Origin: Archangium violaceum Cb vi76
GTDB lineage: Bacteria; Myxococcota; Myxococcia; Myxococcales; Myxococcaceae
DNA length: 64,000 bases
Assembly: GCF_000733295.1 (NCBI RefSeq)
Contig: NZ_JPMI01000166.1
Span: 23,999-87,998, forward strand
Direction: 5' to 3'
Shown piece by piece: positions 54,664 through 63,124 of this stretch. The notes beneath the pieces were generated by a model. It saw nothing but the letters and a program-made list of their open reading frames with translations, was not told the DNA's origin and made no database searches. Within the stretch, counting starts at the first letter, position 1. Every line of letters begins with the position of its first letter. The position numbers and the translations under genes were made by a program.

Positions 54664-55464
54664 TCAATCACCTCTCAACTCGTGCTTGTGGTCCTGGATT
54701 ACTTCATTGAGGAGCAACTGCTGGGCCTTATCACGCGCGTGTAATTCCAGGCCAGTACTTGGGATTGATGTCGAAGGCGCGCTGATAAGGGCGATCGCAC
54801 CGCGCTCCGGGTGCTCGAGAGGAATGACCTCCGACGAGGCCCCAAGTTCAGTGAGCGAGAATCCCAAGCGTGTGAAGAACTCATAGGCCTTGGCCGGAGC
54901 CTCGGGTTTCGGCCCAAGGTCGTAGTATCGCCTATGCTGCTTCGGGCCGACCTCCAAGCAGACTCTGGATACGATCACCGAACGTAGCCAGTCGGAGAAG
55001 GTCGGGAAGGGCCGCTCGGCTGCAACCTTGCCGCTCACCAGGTCTTCTTCGTGGATGCGGAGGATCGCCGCGTCACGTCCGTCGGGTGTCGGACGGGAGA
55101 GATCAAAGAAGTCGTCCGGGTGGCGGCCGTTGTAGTCGTCCTCGCCGATGGCGAACTTGAGGTGGCGGCGAGAATCGGGCCGTTCTCGTTGATGGTCCTT
55201 GAGATCCTCGAGCAGCACCGAGATCGAGGTCGTGCCAAACTTCAACCGCAAGCCGCCGGTCGATGCGCCCATGGTAGCGAGGAACTCGCGATACACGGGA
55301 GGCAGCGCGTCAAGCCCTCCATGGGACTTGGCCAGGGCAGCAATCTGGCCGGCTGTGGCCGGTTCGAAGCCATGAGTGCTCCCAGGCTTCCATCGCTCCA
55401 TGAACGCGAGCAAGCCCGTTATCGACAAGGGAGGGGGGGCTTTTAGAAACTTTGACCAAGTCAT
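54664..55464 (-). CDS. SUKH (SMI1/KNR4)-family immunity protein
   Basis: This 267-residue cytosolic protein is of the SUKH superfamily, a widespread immunity class against nuclease and deaminase toxins. Landmarks are GGLDALPPVYREFLATMGASTG near 48-69, then strand-rich PDDFFDLSR and ISVLLEDLKDH. It overlaps the toxin stop by four bases (ATGA), the strongest hint that it is the cognate antidote of the DUF4150-fused toxin. Confidence 0.85.
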   Translation of the reverse strand: MTWSKFLKAPPPLSITGLLAFMERWKPGSTHGFEPATAGQIAALAKSHGGLDALPPVYREFLATMGASTGGLRLKFGTTSISVLLEDLKDHQRERPDSRRHLKFAIGEDDYNGRHPDDFFDLSRPTPDGRDAAILRIHEEDLVSGKVAAERPFPTFSDWLRSVIVSRVCLEVGPKQHRRYYDLGPKPEAPAKAYEFFTRLGFSLTELGASSEVIPLEHPERGAIALISAPSTSIPSTGLELHARDKAQQLLLNEVIQDHKHELRGD

Positions 55465-56774
55465 TCGCAACTCTGCTTTTCGAGGTCGCACCGGGCCATG
55501 AACAGCGTGTCCTGACACGACTGGCAGGAAAGCACAGTGACCTCCTTCTTGCGTCGCATGTCAACGTGTTCCTCGACACGCGCTCCGCCCTTTCCAGCCT
55601 TGATATCGTCGGCGCTCGGAGGCGTCCAAGGCCCCTTAGCCTTAGATGGAGCATCTGGAGCATCGTCGATGGGCCCGCGATAGTATGTCTTGAATTTCAC
55701 GCCCTTCTTGTCAGAAGAGAAAGAGAAGTAAATCTCGGTCATCGAGTGCGCGACGTGGCCACTCTTGCCGATGAGCTTGGCGCCTGCACAGGTCCCAGGG
55801 CGATTATTGTATCCCTCCTCTCCGCTGTCGGACTTTCTTACCGTTTCCTTCCACTGCTCGCTCATCTTTTCTATCGCCTCGGTGTCTCCTGCGGCACATC
55901 TTGGGTTGATGGCCATGAAGTCCTCCAGCGTGGCGGCCTCCCCAAGGACTGTGCAACCGTGAGACTCGGCGATGGCTTTGAACCCGGGAGGCACCTCGTT
56001 ACCCGATACTGCGGCGAACTTCTTGCCGGTGAGGCATACCAAGACCCCGAACATGTACGCGCCAGATTTCTCGCGACGATGATTCTCAAGCCCATCGCGC
56101 TTCCTCTCAAGTGACTTGATATAGGCCATCCGCTCATCCAAGGTCGTCTGTTTGGGTGGGGGGTCTTGACGCTGAATGCGTCCGAGGTCGGCGACCTTCA
56201 TTGCGATTTCCTGGTTGACCTTGGCCCATTCGTCCTCGCGCGCCTTGAGGTCCTTGAGAATCTTGTTGGCGATGTCGAGGCTCCCTTCTGGAAGCTCAAG
56301 CGCCGCGTGGCTGTCCGGATCCTTCTGACAGATGATACACGCCCCCTCGAAGTCGTCCCCGTAGGCGAATCCCGTCCCACCAGCCGACATGAACGCGGTG
56401 TTGAACGAGTTGCCGTTGTGGAGGGTGACATCGAGGAAGCGCACGACGCCCTTGCCCTCAATCTTCACGTCCACGCTGCCGCTACCCCAGGCCATCTTCC
56501 CCTTGAACTTGGAGGAGATGAGGCCGCCTGCCGTCCCCGGCTCGTCGCCCGAGCTGGTGCTCAACTCGGAGTCGGTCAGCGCCACCGGGTGGCCATTGAT
56601 GGTGACGCTCTTGCTTCCCTTGGTGAGCATGGAGTCCTGGGCCGAGTTGACGAAGGGCGTGGGCACCGGCCCTCCCGGCGTCGGCACCTTGCAGACGTCG
56701 GGCGCGGCCGAGGTGTGCGTGTTGCCGCTCCCCTTGTGCAGGATGGAGCGGCCGTTGGCGAAGACCTTGCTCAT
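55461..56774 (-). CDS. PAAR-like DUF4150 protein fused to deaminase-like toxin
   Basis: This 437-residue T6SS effector has DUF4150 in residues of about 1-135 (CKVPTPGGPVPTPFVN, GTAGGLISSKFKGKMAWGSG, VKIEGKGVVRFLDVTLHN). A charged helical linker (about 150-225) follows. The C-terminal toxin carries YMFGVLVCLTGKKFAAVSG, PGTCAGAKLIGK and VLSCQSCQDTLFMARC. The CAG...CxxC arrangement resembles nucleic-acid deaminases with two zinc Cys positions, but the usual Glu (CAE/HAE) is not at the expected place, so activity is uncertain. The toxin part is much lower in GC than the DUF4150 part, suggesting a swapped cassette. SUKH immunity follows. Confidence 0.78.
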   Translation of the reverse strand: MSKVFANGRSILHKGSGNTHTSAAPDVCKVPTPGGPVPTPFVNSAQDSMLTKGSKSVTINGHPVALTDSELSTSSGDEPGTAGGLISSKFKGKMAWGSGSVDVKIEGKGVVRFLDVTLHNGNSFNTAFMSAGGTGFAYGDDFEGACIICQKDPDSHAALELPEGSLDIANKILKDLKAREDEWAKVNQEIAMKVADLGRIQRQDPPPKQTTLDERMAYIKSLERKRDGLENHRREKSGAYMFGVLVCLTGKKFAAVSGNEVPPGFKAIAESHGCTVLGEAATLEDFMAINPRCAAGDTEAIEKMSEQWKETVRKSDSGEEGYNNRPGTCAGAKLIGKSGHVAHSMTEIYFSFSSDKKGVKFKTYYRGPIDDAPDAPSKAKGPWTPPSADDIKAGKGGARVEEHVDMRRKKEVTVLSCQSCQDTLFMARCDLEKQSCE

Positions 56775-57820
56775 GATTCCTCCTTGGCACTTCGAATCAT
56801 CTCCACGACGCAGGCCCCAATGCGCCCACCGTCGGCACTGCCATGAATGAGTGTCCTTCGAGCGCTGGGCCCACGCCAGCGCGCCCGGTGCAGGGCCACG
56901 CCCAGCATGACGGGGCCGGCACCAGCCCCTGCGTCCCCCAGCCCTTCGCCCGCGACGTACACGCGTAAGGGCTCGGGCATGAGGGAGGCGTTGCGCAGGT
57001 AGGCGCGGGAGAACTCGGTGCCCCAGAAAGAGTCTCCTGGCTGACAGGCCAGGACTGCATCCACGCGCCGTGCGCCCGTCACCGCGTCTCGCCGTAGGGT
57101 ATGGAGGGCTTCCGTCAGTCCCTCCGCCAGGCTGGGGCCGCGCTGCGAGAAGGGCTTCGGTTCGACGGCGAGGGCTGTGCCCAGCAGGACGCCCGTGGCC
57201 TCCAGCTTCAGAGACCTGGCGGCGCCCGGCCGGGCCAGGGCGACGAAGCCCGCCGCCTCCCCTGGAATCCTCCCGTCCGGATTCCGGCGCCCCAGGTGCA
57301 GCCGTGCCGCTGCCAATGCCTCCAGCGAAGCGCCGTCTGCCAGCGAGTCCACCGCGCCCACCAGGGCCAGCGCCCCCGCGCGGCCGGAGTGCAAGTCCTT
57401 CTGGGCGGAGGCCAGGGCTTCGAAGAAGGCGGCCCGCCCGGCCTCGTGCACCTTCACCACTTCCAGCCGTCCCGCCGTCTCGGCCAGCAGCGCCGCTACC
57501 AGCGCTTCCTGCTCCACCCGGGCGCCCAGCCCCGCCTCGGGCAGTCCAAGGTACAGCGGCACTCGCCCTGGGGGGAGGGATGCCAGCAGCGGCCGCACTC
57601 CGGCGAGGGCCTGCCGGGCCAGCGCCGCCATGCGTTGGGTGCGAGAGAGGGAGTCGTCGAGGAGACTCAGCCGCGAGGCCCGCACGGGCTCTGCTACCTC
57701 GTCCAGCACCTCCGTCCGTGTGAAGCGCACGAGGCCGGCGCGCAGCGACGCCAGCGTCATGTGCGTCGAGGTGCCAATGGGCGTGCAGAGTCCCAGCCCC
57801 ACTACCTGCGCTCCACTCAT
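56771..57820 (-). CDS. catalytically dead ketosynthase-like protein (second T6SS operon)
   Basis: This 349-residue thiolase-fold protein parallels 40832-41938: VGLGLCTPIGTSTHMTLASL start, LALVGAVDSLADG, GRIPGEAAGFVALARP and AGEGLGDAGAGAGPVMLGVAL. The nucleophile region reads VHEAGRAAFFEAL without Cys, and both active-site His positions are lost. It overlaps both neighbours by four bases, so it is made in step with DUF2169 and the toxin. A non-enzymatic adaptor or chaperone role is inferred. Confidence 0.8.
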   Translation of the reverse strand: MSGAQVVGLGLCTPIGTSTHMTLASLRAGLVRFTRTEVLDEVAEPVRASRLSLLDDSLSRTQRMAALARQALAGVRPLLASLPPGRVPLYLGLPEAGLGARVEQEALVAALLAETAGRLEVVKVHEAGRAAFFEALASAQKDLHSGRAGALALVGAVDSLADGASLEALAAARLHLGRRNPDGRIPGEAAGFVALARPGAARSLKLEATGVLLGTALAVEPKPFSQRGPSLAEGLTEALHTLRRDAVTGARRVDAVLACQPGDSFWGTEFSRAYLRNASLMPEPLRVYVAGEGLGDAGAGAGPVMLGVALHRARWRGPSARRTLIHGSADGGRIGACVVEMIRSAKEES

Positions 57821-58839
57821 GGCACGTCCTCCCCGGACTCCAAGAGCCGCACGCTACTCACCTCATGCGTGGCCAGCTGCCGGTGCGCCGGAAACGTCGC
57901 CCGCCAGGTGAGGACGAGGCGGCGCTCCTCCGGCTCCAGCAGCACCGTGTCCAACACCATGCGCCGCTTCTCCCGTCGTCCGGCGAAGGTGCAGCGGGCC
58001 AGTAACTGGTGCGTGGGGAGCGTGAAGGCCAGGGGCCCGTCGGGTGAGACGCCCTCCAGCACCACCGGCTCTCCGCCCCGCAGGTGAGTCGAAGCCCGCA
58101 GGCCCTCGGGGGCGGCGTGGAAGAAGCGCTCGTCGAAGTCCACGGGCCAGAGCGGGGCGCGCTTCTCCACCCACGCCGCGTCGTACGTCCCCGCCCAACC
58201 CAGGCGCGGTTGCCAGTGCCGCGCCACGGGGCCGAAGCCGCGGGGCGGTGGCCTGTCCGCCCAGCCGCGCACGAGGGACTCCGGGGCTTCAATGCAGGGC
58301 AGGGGCTTTTCCAGCGCCTCCTTCGCACTGGCGTAGAAGCCCCGGCCCACGGGGTTGCGCGCCTCGTGGCCCGAGGCCGAGGTGCCGCCGAAGGCGTACT
58401 CGTACCGCAGCGGAAGGGACTCGAAGGGCAGCGCGTCCGAGGCGCTCAGTCCGGCGAGGCCCTGGTACCAGACGCGGGGGCCCGAGACGACGGCCCGCTG
58501 CTCCAGCGCGCCCACCCGCACCGCCACCTGCGTGCGCGTCGCCTTGCGGCCCCGGGGCGCCCAGGCCTGGCCGTGCAGCAGCACGTCGGTACCGGGCCGC
58601 GTGTAGGCGGATGGCGACTCGTGGCGAAGGCTCGACTTCTCCGGCTCGCCCCAATACGTGTCCGTGGTGGCAGGCTGCGGTTGCTCCTCGCATACCGCCA
58701 GCGGTGCGTGCGTGGAGCGCCCGGCCGGGGGCAGGACGAAGCTGCCGGCCACGACGAGGACGAGGCACTCGTCGCCCTCCTTCGTGAGCGAGAGGAAGTC
58801 GGTGGCCGCGAAGGGCGTGAGGTTTTGGAGGGCGGGCAT
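57817..58839 (-). CDS. DUF2169-family T6SS accessory protein (second operon)
   Basis: This 340-residue paralogue of the 39810 product shares YWGEPEKSSLRHE, SLPLRYEYAFGGT, ARNPVGRGFYAS, FGPVARHWQPRLGWAGTYDAAW and RFFHAAPEGLRAS. It starts six bases after TIGR02270 and overlaps the ketosynthase-like gene by four. It is part of a four-protein core conserved between the two effector operons of the window. Confidence 0.85.
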   Translation of the reverse strand: MPALQNLTPFAATDFLSLTKEGDECLVLVVAGSFVLPPAGRSTHAPLAVCEEQPQPATTDTYWGEPEKSSLRHESPSAYTRPGTDVLLHGQAWAPRGRKATRTQVAVRVGALEQRAVVSGPRVWYQGLAGLSASDALPFESLPLRYEYAFGGTSASGHEARNPVGRGFYASAKEALEKPLPCIEAPESLVRGWADRPPPRGFGPVARHWQPRLGWAGTYDAAWVEKRAPLWPVDFDERFFHAAPEGLRASTHLRGGEPVVLEGVSPDGPLAFTLPTHQLLARCTFAGRREKRRMVLDTVLLEPEERRLVLTWRATFPAHRQLATHEVSSVRLLESGEDVP

Positions 58840-58845
58840 GGGACG

Positions 58846-60135
58846 TCAGCGCAGGGTGGAGGCCAGGGGCGTGCTCCGCAGTCGGGCACATGCGCCCCGG
58901 GCCCGGGCGATGGCGTCGCGTTGGCGGCGGGTAAAGGCGCGGGTGGCAATGACATGCTGCCCTCGCGTGCGAATGGCCAGCTCCCGCGCCAGCACGTGCC
59001 GGCGCCGCATGGGGCTGGACTCCAGGGCGTCCAGCAGCACCGGGCCGCTGAAGGGCTGGCCCCGCAGGTAGCGCGTGCCCTTGGCGAAGCGGGTGCGCGC
59101 TTGCGCCCACCAGTCCCTGACGGCGGCCACATGTGGCCAGGCCAGGTCGTCCTCCGGCCGCGGCTCCAGGTCCGCGTCCAGACCCTCCTGCTCCTCCGGC
59201 GGCACCGGCGCGCCTTCGGGCCGCTCGCCCGGAGGCAGGGCTTGGGCGCCCTCCAGCCGCAGCCCCGTCATGGCCGAGAGGGCCTCTGCCGCCAGGTGCG
59301 CCACCTCGGGCACCTCGAGGTACTGCACGCACGCCTCCATGGCCGCCACCCGGCCGCTGAAGCCCAGGGCCCAGAGGGCGTCCGCACGCAACCCAGGGGA
59401 CTCCAGGCAGTCCACCAGGAGAGAGGCCTCCGCCTCGTCGCAGCCCAGGGCCAGCAGCACCATGGCTTCCCGGGCACACGCGCCGGGCGACTGCACCTCC
59501 TCGCGGCAGGCCTCCCAGGCCAGACGCACGCCGGAGGCCAGTCCCACCTCCATGGCCGCCGCACGAATGCCGGGGTGCCCCGAGTCCAGCAGCCCGGGCA
59601 GATGCCCGCGCACCGTGTCCTCCGGCAGCGGCAGCGCCCCGCGCAGGGCCGCTACCCGCGCCCGTTGCTCGTCATGTCTGAAGAAGCGCACCAGCGCCTC
59701 GGCAGGCGCCTCCTGGCGGAAGGCCAGAGCCTCCAGCACTCCGGCCTGCAAGGCTGTGTCCTCCAGCTTCAGCAACTCCAGGAGGCGTGCGCCCAGGCAC
59801 GGGGCTTCACTCACCTCCAACGCCCGGAGAATGGCGGTACTGGCCGGCGCCTTCGCCCCTCGCAACCGCACCAGTACCTCCTCCACCTCCCCCTGCGCCA
59901 GCAGTGCGTGGGCCGCGGCCGAAATACGCGGCGCGTCCTCTGAGTCGAAGGCCAGGCGCACCACGGTGTCGAGCGCGTCCTCGTCCTCCAGCCCCTCCAG
60001 GCACGCCAGCAGCCTTTCCTCGCGCTCCGTCGTCTCCGCCAGCGTGAAGTCCGGTGCCACCAGGGCCCTTTCCCACTGCACCCACCGGAAGGTCGCCTCG
60101 TCCAGGTACTCCTCCAGCACGTCCAGCAACACCAT
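58846..60135 (-). CDS. TIGR02270-family HEAT-like protein (second operon)
   Basis: This 429-residue helical-repeat protein is homologous to 45131-46456. It starts with VLEEYLDEATFRWVQWERAL, has the ALWALGFSGRVAAMEACVQYL repeat and ends with YLRGQPFSGPVLLDALESSPMRRRHVLARE. ATG 60135 has a G-rich ribosome-binding site (AGGGGGGCGG). The reading frame continues upstream into a VgrG-like tail without a stop, so a longer fusion cannot be excluded. It is the first intact gene of the minus-strand effector operon. Confidence 0.8.
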   Translation of the reverse strand: MVLLDVLEEYLDEATFRWVQWERALVAPDFTLAETTEREERLLACLEGLEDEDALDTVVRLAFDSEDAPRISAAAHALLAQGEVEEVLVRLRGAKAPASTAILRALEVSEAPCLGARLLELLKLEDTALQAGVLEALAFRQEAPAEALVRFFRHDEQRARVAALRGALPLPEDTVRGHLPGLLDSGHPGIRAAAMEVGLASGVRLAWEACREEVQSPGACAREAMVLLALGCDEAEASLLVDCLESPGLRADALWALGFSGRVAAMEACVQYLEVPEVAHLAAEALSAMTGLRLEGAQALPPGERPEGAPVPPEEQEGLDADLEPRPEDDLAWPHVAAVRDWWAQARTRFAKGTRYLRGQPFSGPVLLDALESSPMRRRHVLARELAIRTRGQHVIATRAFTRRQRDAIARARGACARLRSTPLASTLR

Positions 60136-60138
60136 GAC

Positions 60139-60294
60139 ACCGCCCCCCTGGTTGATTCGAACCGGGCCGCCCCGGAGGCGAATGACGCCCTCGGCGCACG
60201 TCTCCACGTACGTCCCCTCGAGGAGAATGCGTTCACGGGGGAGACTCCGCTGGCGTGCAAAGACAACAAGCCATTCATGAAGACTCCCCCCTCC
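60139..60294 (-). pseudogene. possible VgrG C-terminal relic
   Basis: In frame with the TIGR02270 gene, codons encode ERILLEGTYVETCAEGVIRL and GGPVRINQ, like the beta-helical, glycine-rich tail of VgrG spike proteins. No further VgrG sequence is present upstream, and 60295-60570 shows no recognisable gene. It is a short match and may be chance. Confidence 0.3.
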
Positions 60295-60570
60295 GTGAAA
60301 CGCGAGGACGGGGCGCTGAATGGACAACGTGGAGGGGGGGAACGTCTTCCGCCCTCGCGGGGGCAAAACTACCCCATGCGGCGCAACGACTCAAACAGCC
60401 GAGCTTGTCGCTACCGGGCCGCCCTACTGCTTCAGGCGGACTCGCGATGCATGTGGCGTACTGGGTGTTCCACTTGCCACTAAGTAGGTAGCCAAAAGTT
60501 CCAAGACGAATGAAGGGCCTTTCGCTGCTGGCTCCGCTCCGAATTCGTTCAGGAACTTCTGGCGACCTGC

Positions 60571-61386
60571 TTAGGGTGTCTTGCGGTGCCGGGCCCGCCA
60601 GGCGCTGGGGGACTCGCCGGTCATCTTGCGGAACAGGCTGCTGAAGTGCTGGAGGGACGCGCACCCCACCTCCACGGCCACCGCGGTGAGCTTGGCGTCG
60701 CTCTCGAGCAGGAGCGTCTGCGCGGTGCGCACCTGCACCGTGTTGAGCTCGGACTGGAAGGAGGTGCCGGCCTCGCGCAGGCGGCGCTGGAGGGTGCGCT
60801 CGGACATGCCCAGCTCCCGGGCCACGTCCGCGAGGTTGGCGTCCACCAGCCGGTGGCGCAGCACCCGGTGCAGCTCGCCGAGCAGCGGGGACTGCCCCAT
60901 CTGCTGCATCACCAGGTCGTTCAGCTCGTTCATCAGGGCGCGGGACTCGTCCTCGGGACGGCCCAGCCAGGCGAGCGCCTCGTGCGCATCCGCGAAGGCC
61001 CGCGTGGGGTAGCCGGAGCTGACGAGGCTGTAGAAGCCGCCCACCACCGCGCCCGCCATGCCCTCGGGCCGCACCAGCGCCTGTCGCTTCACCGTCTGGG
61101 AGAAGCCGGAGATGCGCGGCGCCATGTACTTCACCAGCACGGACAGGCCGCTGGCGTCCGGGGCCTCCACGCGGCTGGCGTCCACCAGGGACAGGTGGGG
61201 CGCCGCGGGGGCCAGCTCCACGTCCAGCACCTGGGTGAGCCGTTGAATCTGGGCCTCGCCGGGCCTACCCCACACGGTGAACCCGCACAGCTCGGGCGTG
61301 GCGTACCAGTGGAAGAAGTTCTCTCCCGTCAGATAGCGGCCGATGGGGTCTCGGAGGTAGTCGTCGAGTCCTTCTGCGGGGCGCAC
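60571..61386 (-). CDS. AraC-family regulator
   Basis: This 271-residue transcription factor has an N-terminal sensor part (DPIGRYLTGENFFHWYATPEL, CGFTVWGRP). The C-terminal AraC DNA-binding domain has two HTHs (NLADVARELGMSERTLQRRL and AVAVEVGCASLQHFSSLFRKMTG). It starts at GTG 61386 inside the last codons of the desaturase gene (58-base overlap), so the two genes are coupled. It likely responds to a lipid or membrane cue and controls the desaturase; this is inferred from the pairing. Confidence 0.88.
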   Translation of the reverse strand: MRPAEGLDDYLRDPIGRYLTGENFFHWYATPELCGFTVWGRPGEAQIQRLTQVLDVELAPAAPHLSLVDASRVEAPDASGLSVLVKYMAPRISGFSQTVKRQALVRPEGMAGAVVGGFYSLVSSGYPTRAFADAHEALAWLGRPEDESRALMNELNDLVMQQMGQSPLLGELHRVLRHRLVDANLADVARELGMSERTLQRRLREAGTSFQSELNTVQVRTAQTLLLESDAKLTAVAVEVGCASLQHFSSLFRKMTGESPSAWRARHRKTP

Positions 61387-62231
61387 GGCGCGGCAGCATA
61401 GCGCTTGAGGAGCCGCGCCACCCAGGACGGATGGATGGGGGACAGCGGGGTTTGCAGTGCTGGACGAATCAACCCCTCGGAGGCCAGACGCTCCGTGAGG
61501 GCTGGCAGCTCCCGCCAGGGCAGTTGGGGACGCAGGTGGTGGGCCTGGTGGTAGCCGGCGTTGAAGCACAGGAGGTTGTACAGGCGGGAAGTGGACGTCA
61601 CGGCCAGCGAGTCCCGGCGGGTGGCGTCCGTCTCGTGGTGGGCGGCCAGGTTGAGCACGTGGATGGACAGCTGCCCCGCGAGCATCATCCCGAAGTAGGA
61701 CAGGGCCAGCCACGGCCGCCACAGGGCGAGCGCCACCAGGGAGCCCTGCAGCAGGACGAAGTCGAGCACCAGCTCGGCGCGCTGGCCCTTCCTCTGTCCG
61801 GCCACCTTCCACACGTTGGCCAGCAGGCCATGGGGCCAGAACCACGGGGTGAGGGTGGAGCGCACCAGGTACCTCAGCGCGCCCTCGCCGGAGCGGCGGC
61901 GGCCCCAGTCCCCCTCTCCATCGTTGTACCGGTGATGGTTGAAGTGGTGGATGTGGTAGCCGCGGTAGGCGAAGCCGCATGCCACGCCGAGCGTGCGTGA
62001 CACCAGCCAGCGCAGCGCCCGGGGGCGGGCGATGGGCTGGTGCATGTGGTTGTGGAGGACGGCGTAGTTCCAGAAGAGGAGGAGGAAGCCGGCCCCCATC
62101 AGGGTGACGCGGCCCGTCATGGGCAGGGTGTCCCAGCTCACCAACAACGCGGCGAGCCAGGTGCACCAGAGGCCATGGACGGCGAGGTGGGGCACATCGA
62201 GGGTGGGGAGGGCGGAGGGGCGGAGGGGCAT
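61329..62231 (-). CDS. membrane fatty-acid desaturase
   Basis: This 300-residue integral membrane di-iron enzyme introduces double bonds or hydroxyls into acyl chains. All three histidine boxes are present: HNHMH, HIHHFNHHRY and HQAHHLRP. Four or so hydrophobic segments (VTLMGAGFLLLFWNYAVL, ALVALALWRPWLALSYFGMM) complete the fold. No ferredoxin partner is adjacent. It overlaps the AraC-type gene. Confidence 0.9.
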   Translation of the reverse strand: MPLRPSALPTLDVPHLAVHGLWCTWLAALLVSWDTLPMTGRVTLMGAGFLLLFWNYAVLHNHMHQPIARPRALRWLVSRTLGVACGFAYRGYHIHHFNHHRYNDGEGDWGRRRSGEGALRYLVRSTLTPWFWPHGLLANVWKVAGQRKGQRAELVLDFVLLQGSLVALALWRPWLALSYFGMMLAGQLSIHVLNLAAHHETDATRRDSLAVTSTSRLYNLLCFNAGYHQAHHLRPQLPWRELPALTERLASEGLIRPALQTPLSPIHPSWVARLLKRYAAAPCAPQKDSTTTSETPSAAI

Positions 62232-62343
62232 GGCCCCTTCGATGTACGCACGCGGGGTGTGAACTGCTTCATTGCAAGCGCCAATCGGTTGCGCCAGCGC
62301 GAAAATCCGGACGTTCCCGCTCCCCCCTCTGATGGGCGGTGGA

Positions 62344-62802
62344 TCAGTCCTCGCCCTCGCGGCGGAGGGTGGAGGCCATCAGGGAGAGGGCGCGGATCTG
62401 CGTGCTGTTGAGCTTGCGCACGTTGCGCAGCAGCCGCCGCATCGCCGGGGGCTCCTGCTCGGAGGAGGGGGGCGGGGGCTCCTCCCAGATGGGGGGGTGG
62501 GGCGAGCTGAGCGCGAGCAGGGCATCCGCGGACAGGTGCAGGGCCAGGCAGATGCGGCGCAGCGTGGGGACACTCGGCATGAGCAGCCCCCGCTCCAGCC
62601 GGCCGTAGACCTCGGTGGCCACGCCGATGCGCTCGGCCACGTCCGCCTGCGTCAAACTGGCCTTCAGCCGGGCTTCCCGGGCCGCGTCTCCCAGGGCCTT
62701 GGACAGCTTCAGCTTCGCCTCGCGCTTGCTCCGGCGGGGGCGGAGGGGGGGAGGGGAAGGGGTCTGCTCGGGGGGGACTTGAAAAGTAGTCTTCGACGCC
62801 AT
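62344..62802 (-). CDS. XRE-family regulator
   Basis: This 152-residue DNA-binding protein has a basic/Pro-rich N-terminus. The classic XRE HTH is KASLTQADVAERIGVATEVYGRLERGLLMPSVPTL (about 47-82, read here in two blocks). A short C-terminal helix (MRRLLRNVRKLNSTQIRALSLMA) may dimerise. Its own promoter contains an inverted repeat between the -35 and -10 boxes, suggesting autorepression. Confidence 0.87.
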   Translation of the reverse strand: MASKTTFQVPPEQTPSPPPLRPRRSKREAKLKLSKALGDAAREARLKASLTQADVAERIGVATEVYGRLERGLLMPSVPTLRRICLALHLSADALLALSSPHPPIWEEPPPPSSEQEPPAMRRLLRNVRKLNSTQIRALSLMASTLRREGED

Positions 62803-62826
62803 GGCTCCGTCCTGACTGCTCGCTGG

Positions 62827-62854
62827 CTTATATGACTCCAGAAGTCATGTGTCA
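62827..62854 (-). promoter_or_regulatory. XRE gene promoter with embedded operator
   Basis: On the minus strand TGACAC (62849-62854) and TATAAG (62827-62832) are 16 bases apart. The inverted repeat ATGACT-N5-AGTCAT (62832-62848) fills the spacer, a classic repressor position 30 bases upstream of the ATG. Confidence 0.55.
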
Positions 62855-62889
62855 GCGGCGACTTTGAAAGTGGGTTGTGAGGTGACGCA

Positions 62890-62940
62890 CGAAAGGAAAG
62901 AGGCCCCCGGCACGTGTTGGTGGCACGTGCCGGGAGCCTC
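62890..62940 (-). terminator. strong intrinsic terminator
   Basis: Arms of 17 bases (62900-62916 and 62924-62940, one mismatch, CCCGGCACGTG core) flank a 7-base loop. On the minus strand the stem is followed by TTTCCTTTC. It ends transcription from the 63125-63877 gene and shields the XRE promoter. The region 62941-63124 holds no recognised feature. Confidence 0.8.
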
Positions 62941-63124
62941 TCGAGGCACCAAGGAAGAAGCCGTGGCTCCTCCCAACTGATGCTCATGGGTGCTGACAGG
63001 GGCCCGGTGTCACCCGCACCGTGTCCCTGCACGAGCCGACCAGTGGCGTTACCCAGAAGGACTCGCGTGTTTCGTGTTACCTTTCAGCTTGAGTCTGGCA
63101 GCCCCACCTGTCAAGTCACATGCG

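Noticed and set aside
60571..62166. AraC frame extended to 531 codons
   Set aside because: The extra N-terminus is the out-of-frame image of the desaturase gene; the regulator fits the GTG at 61386.
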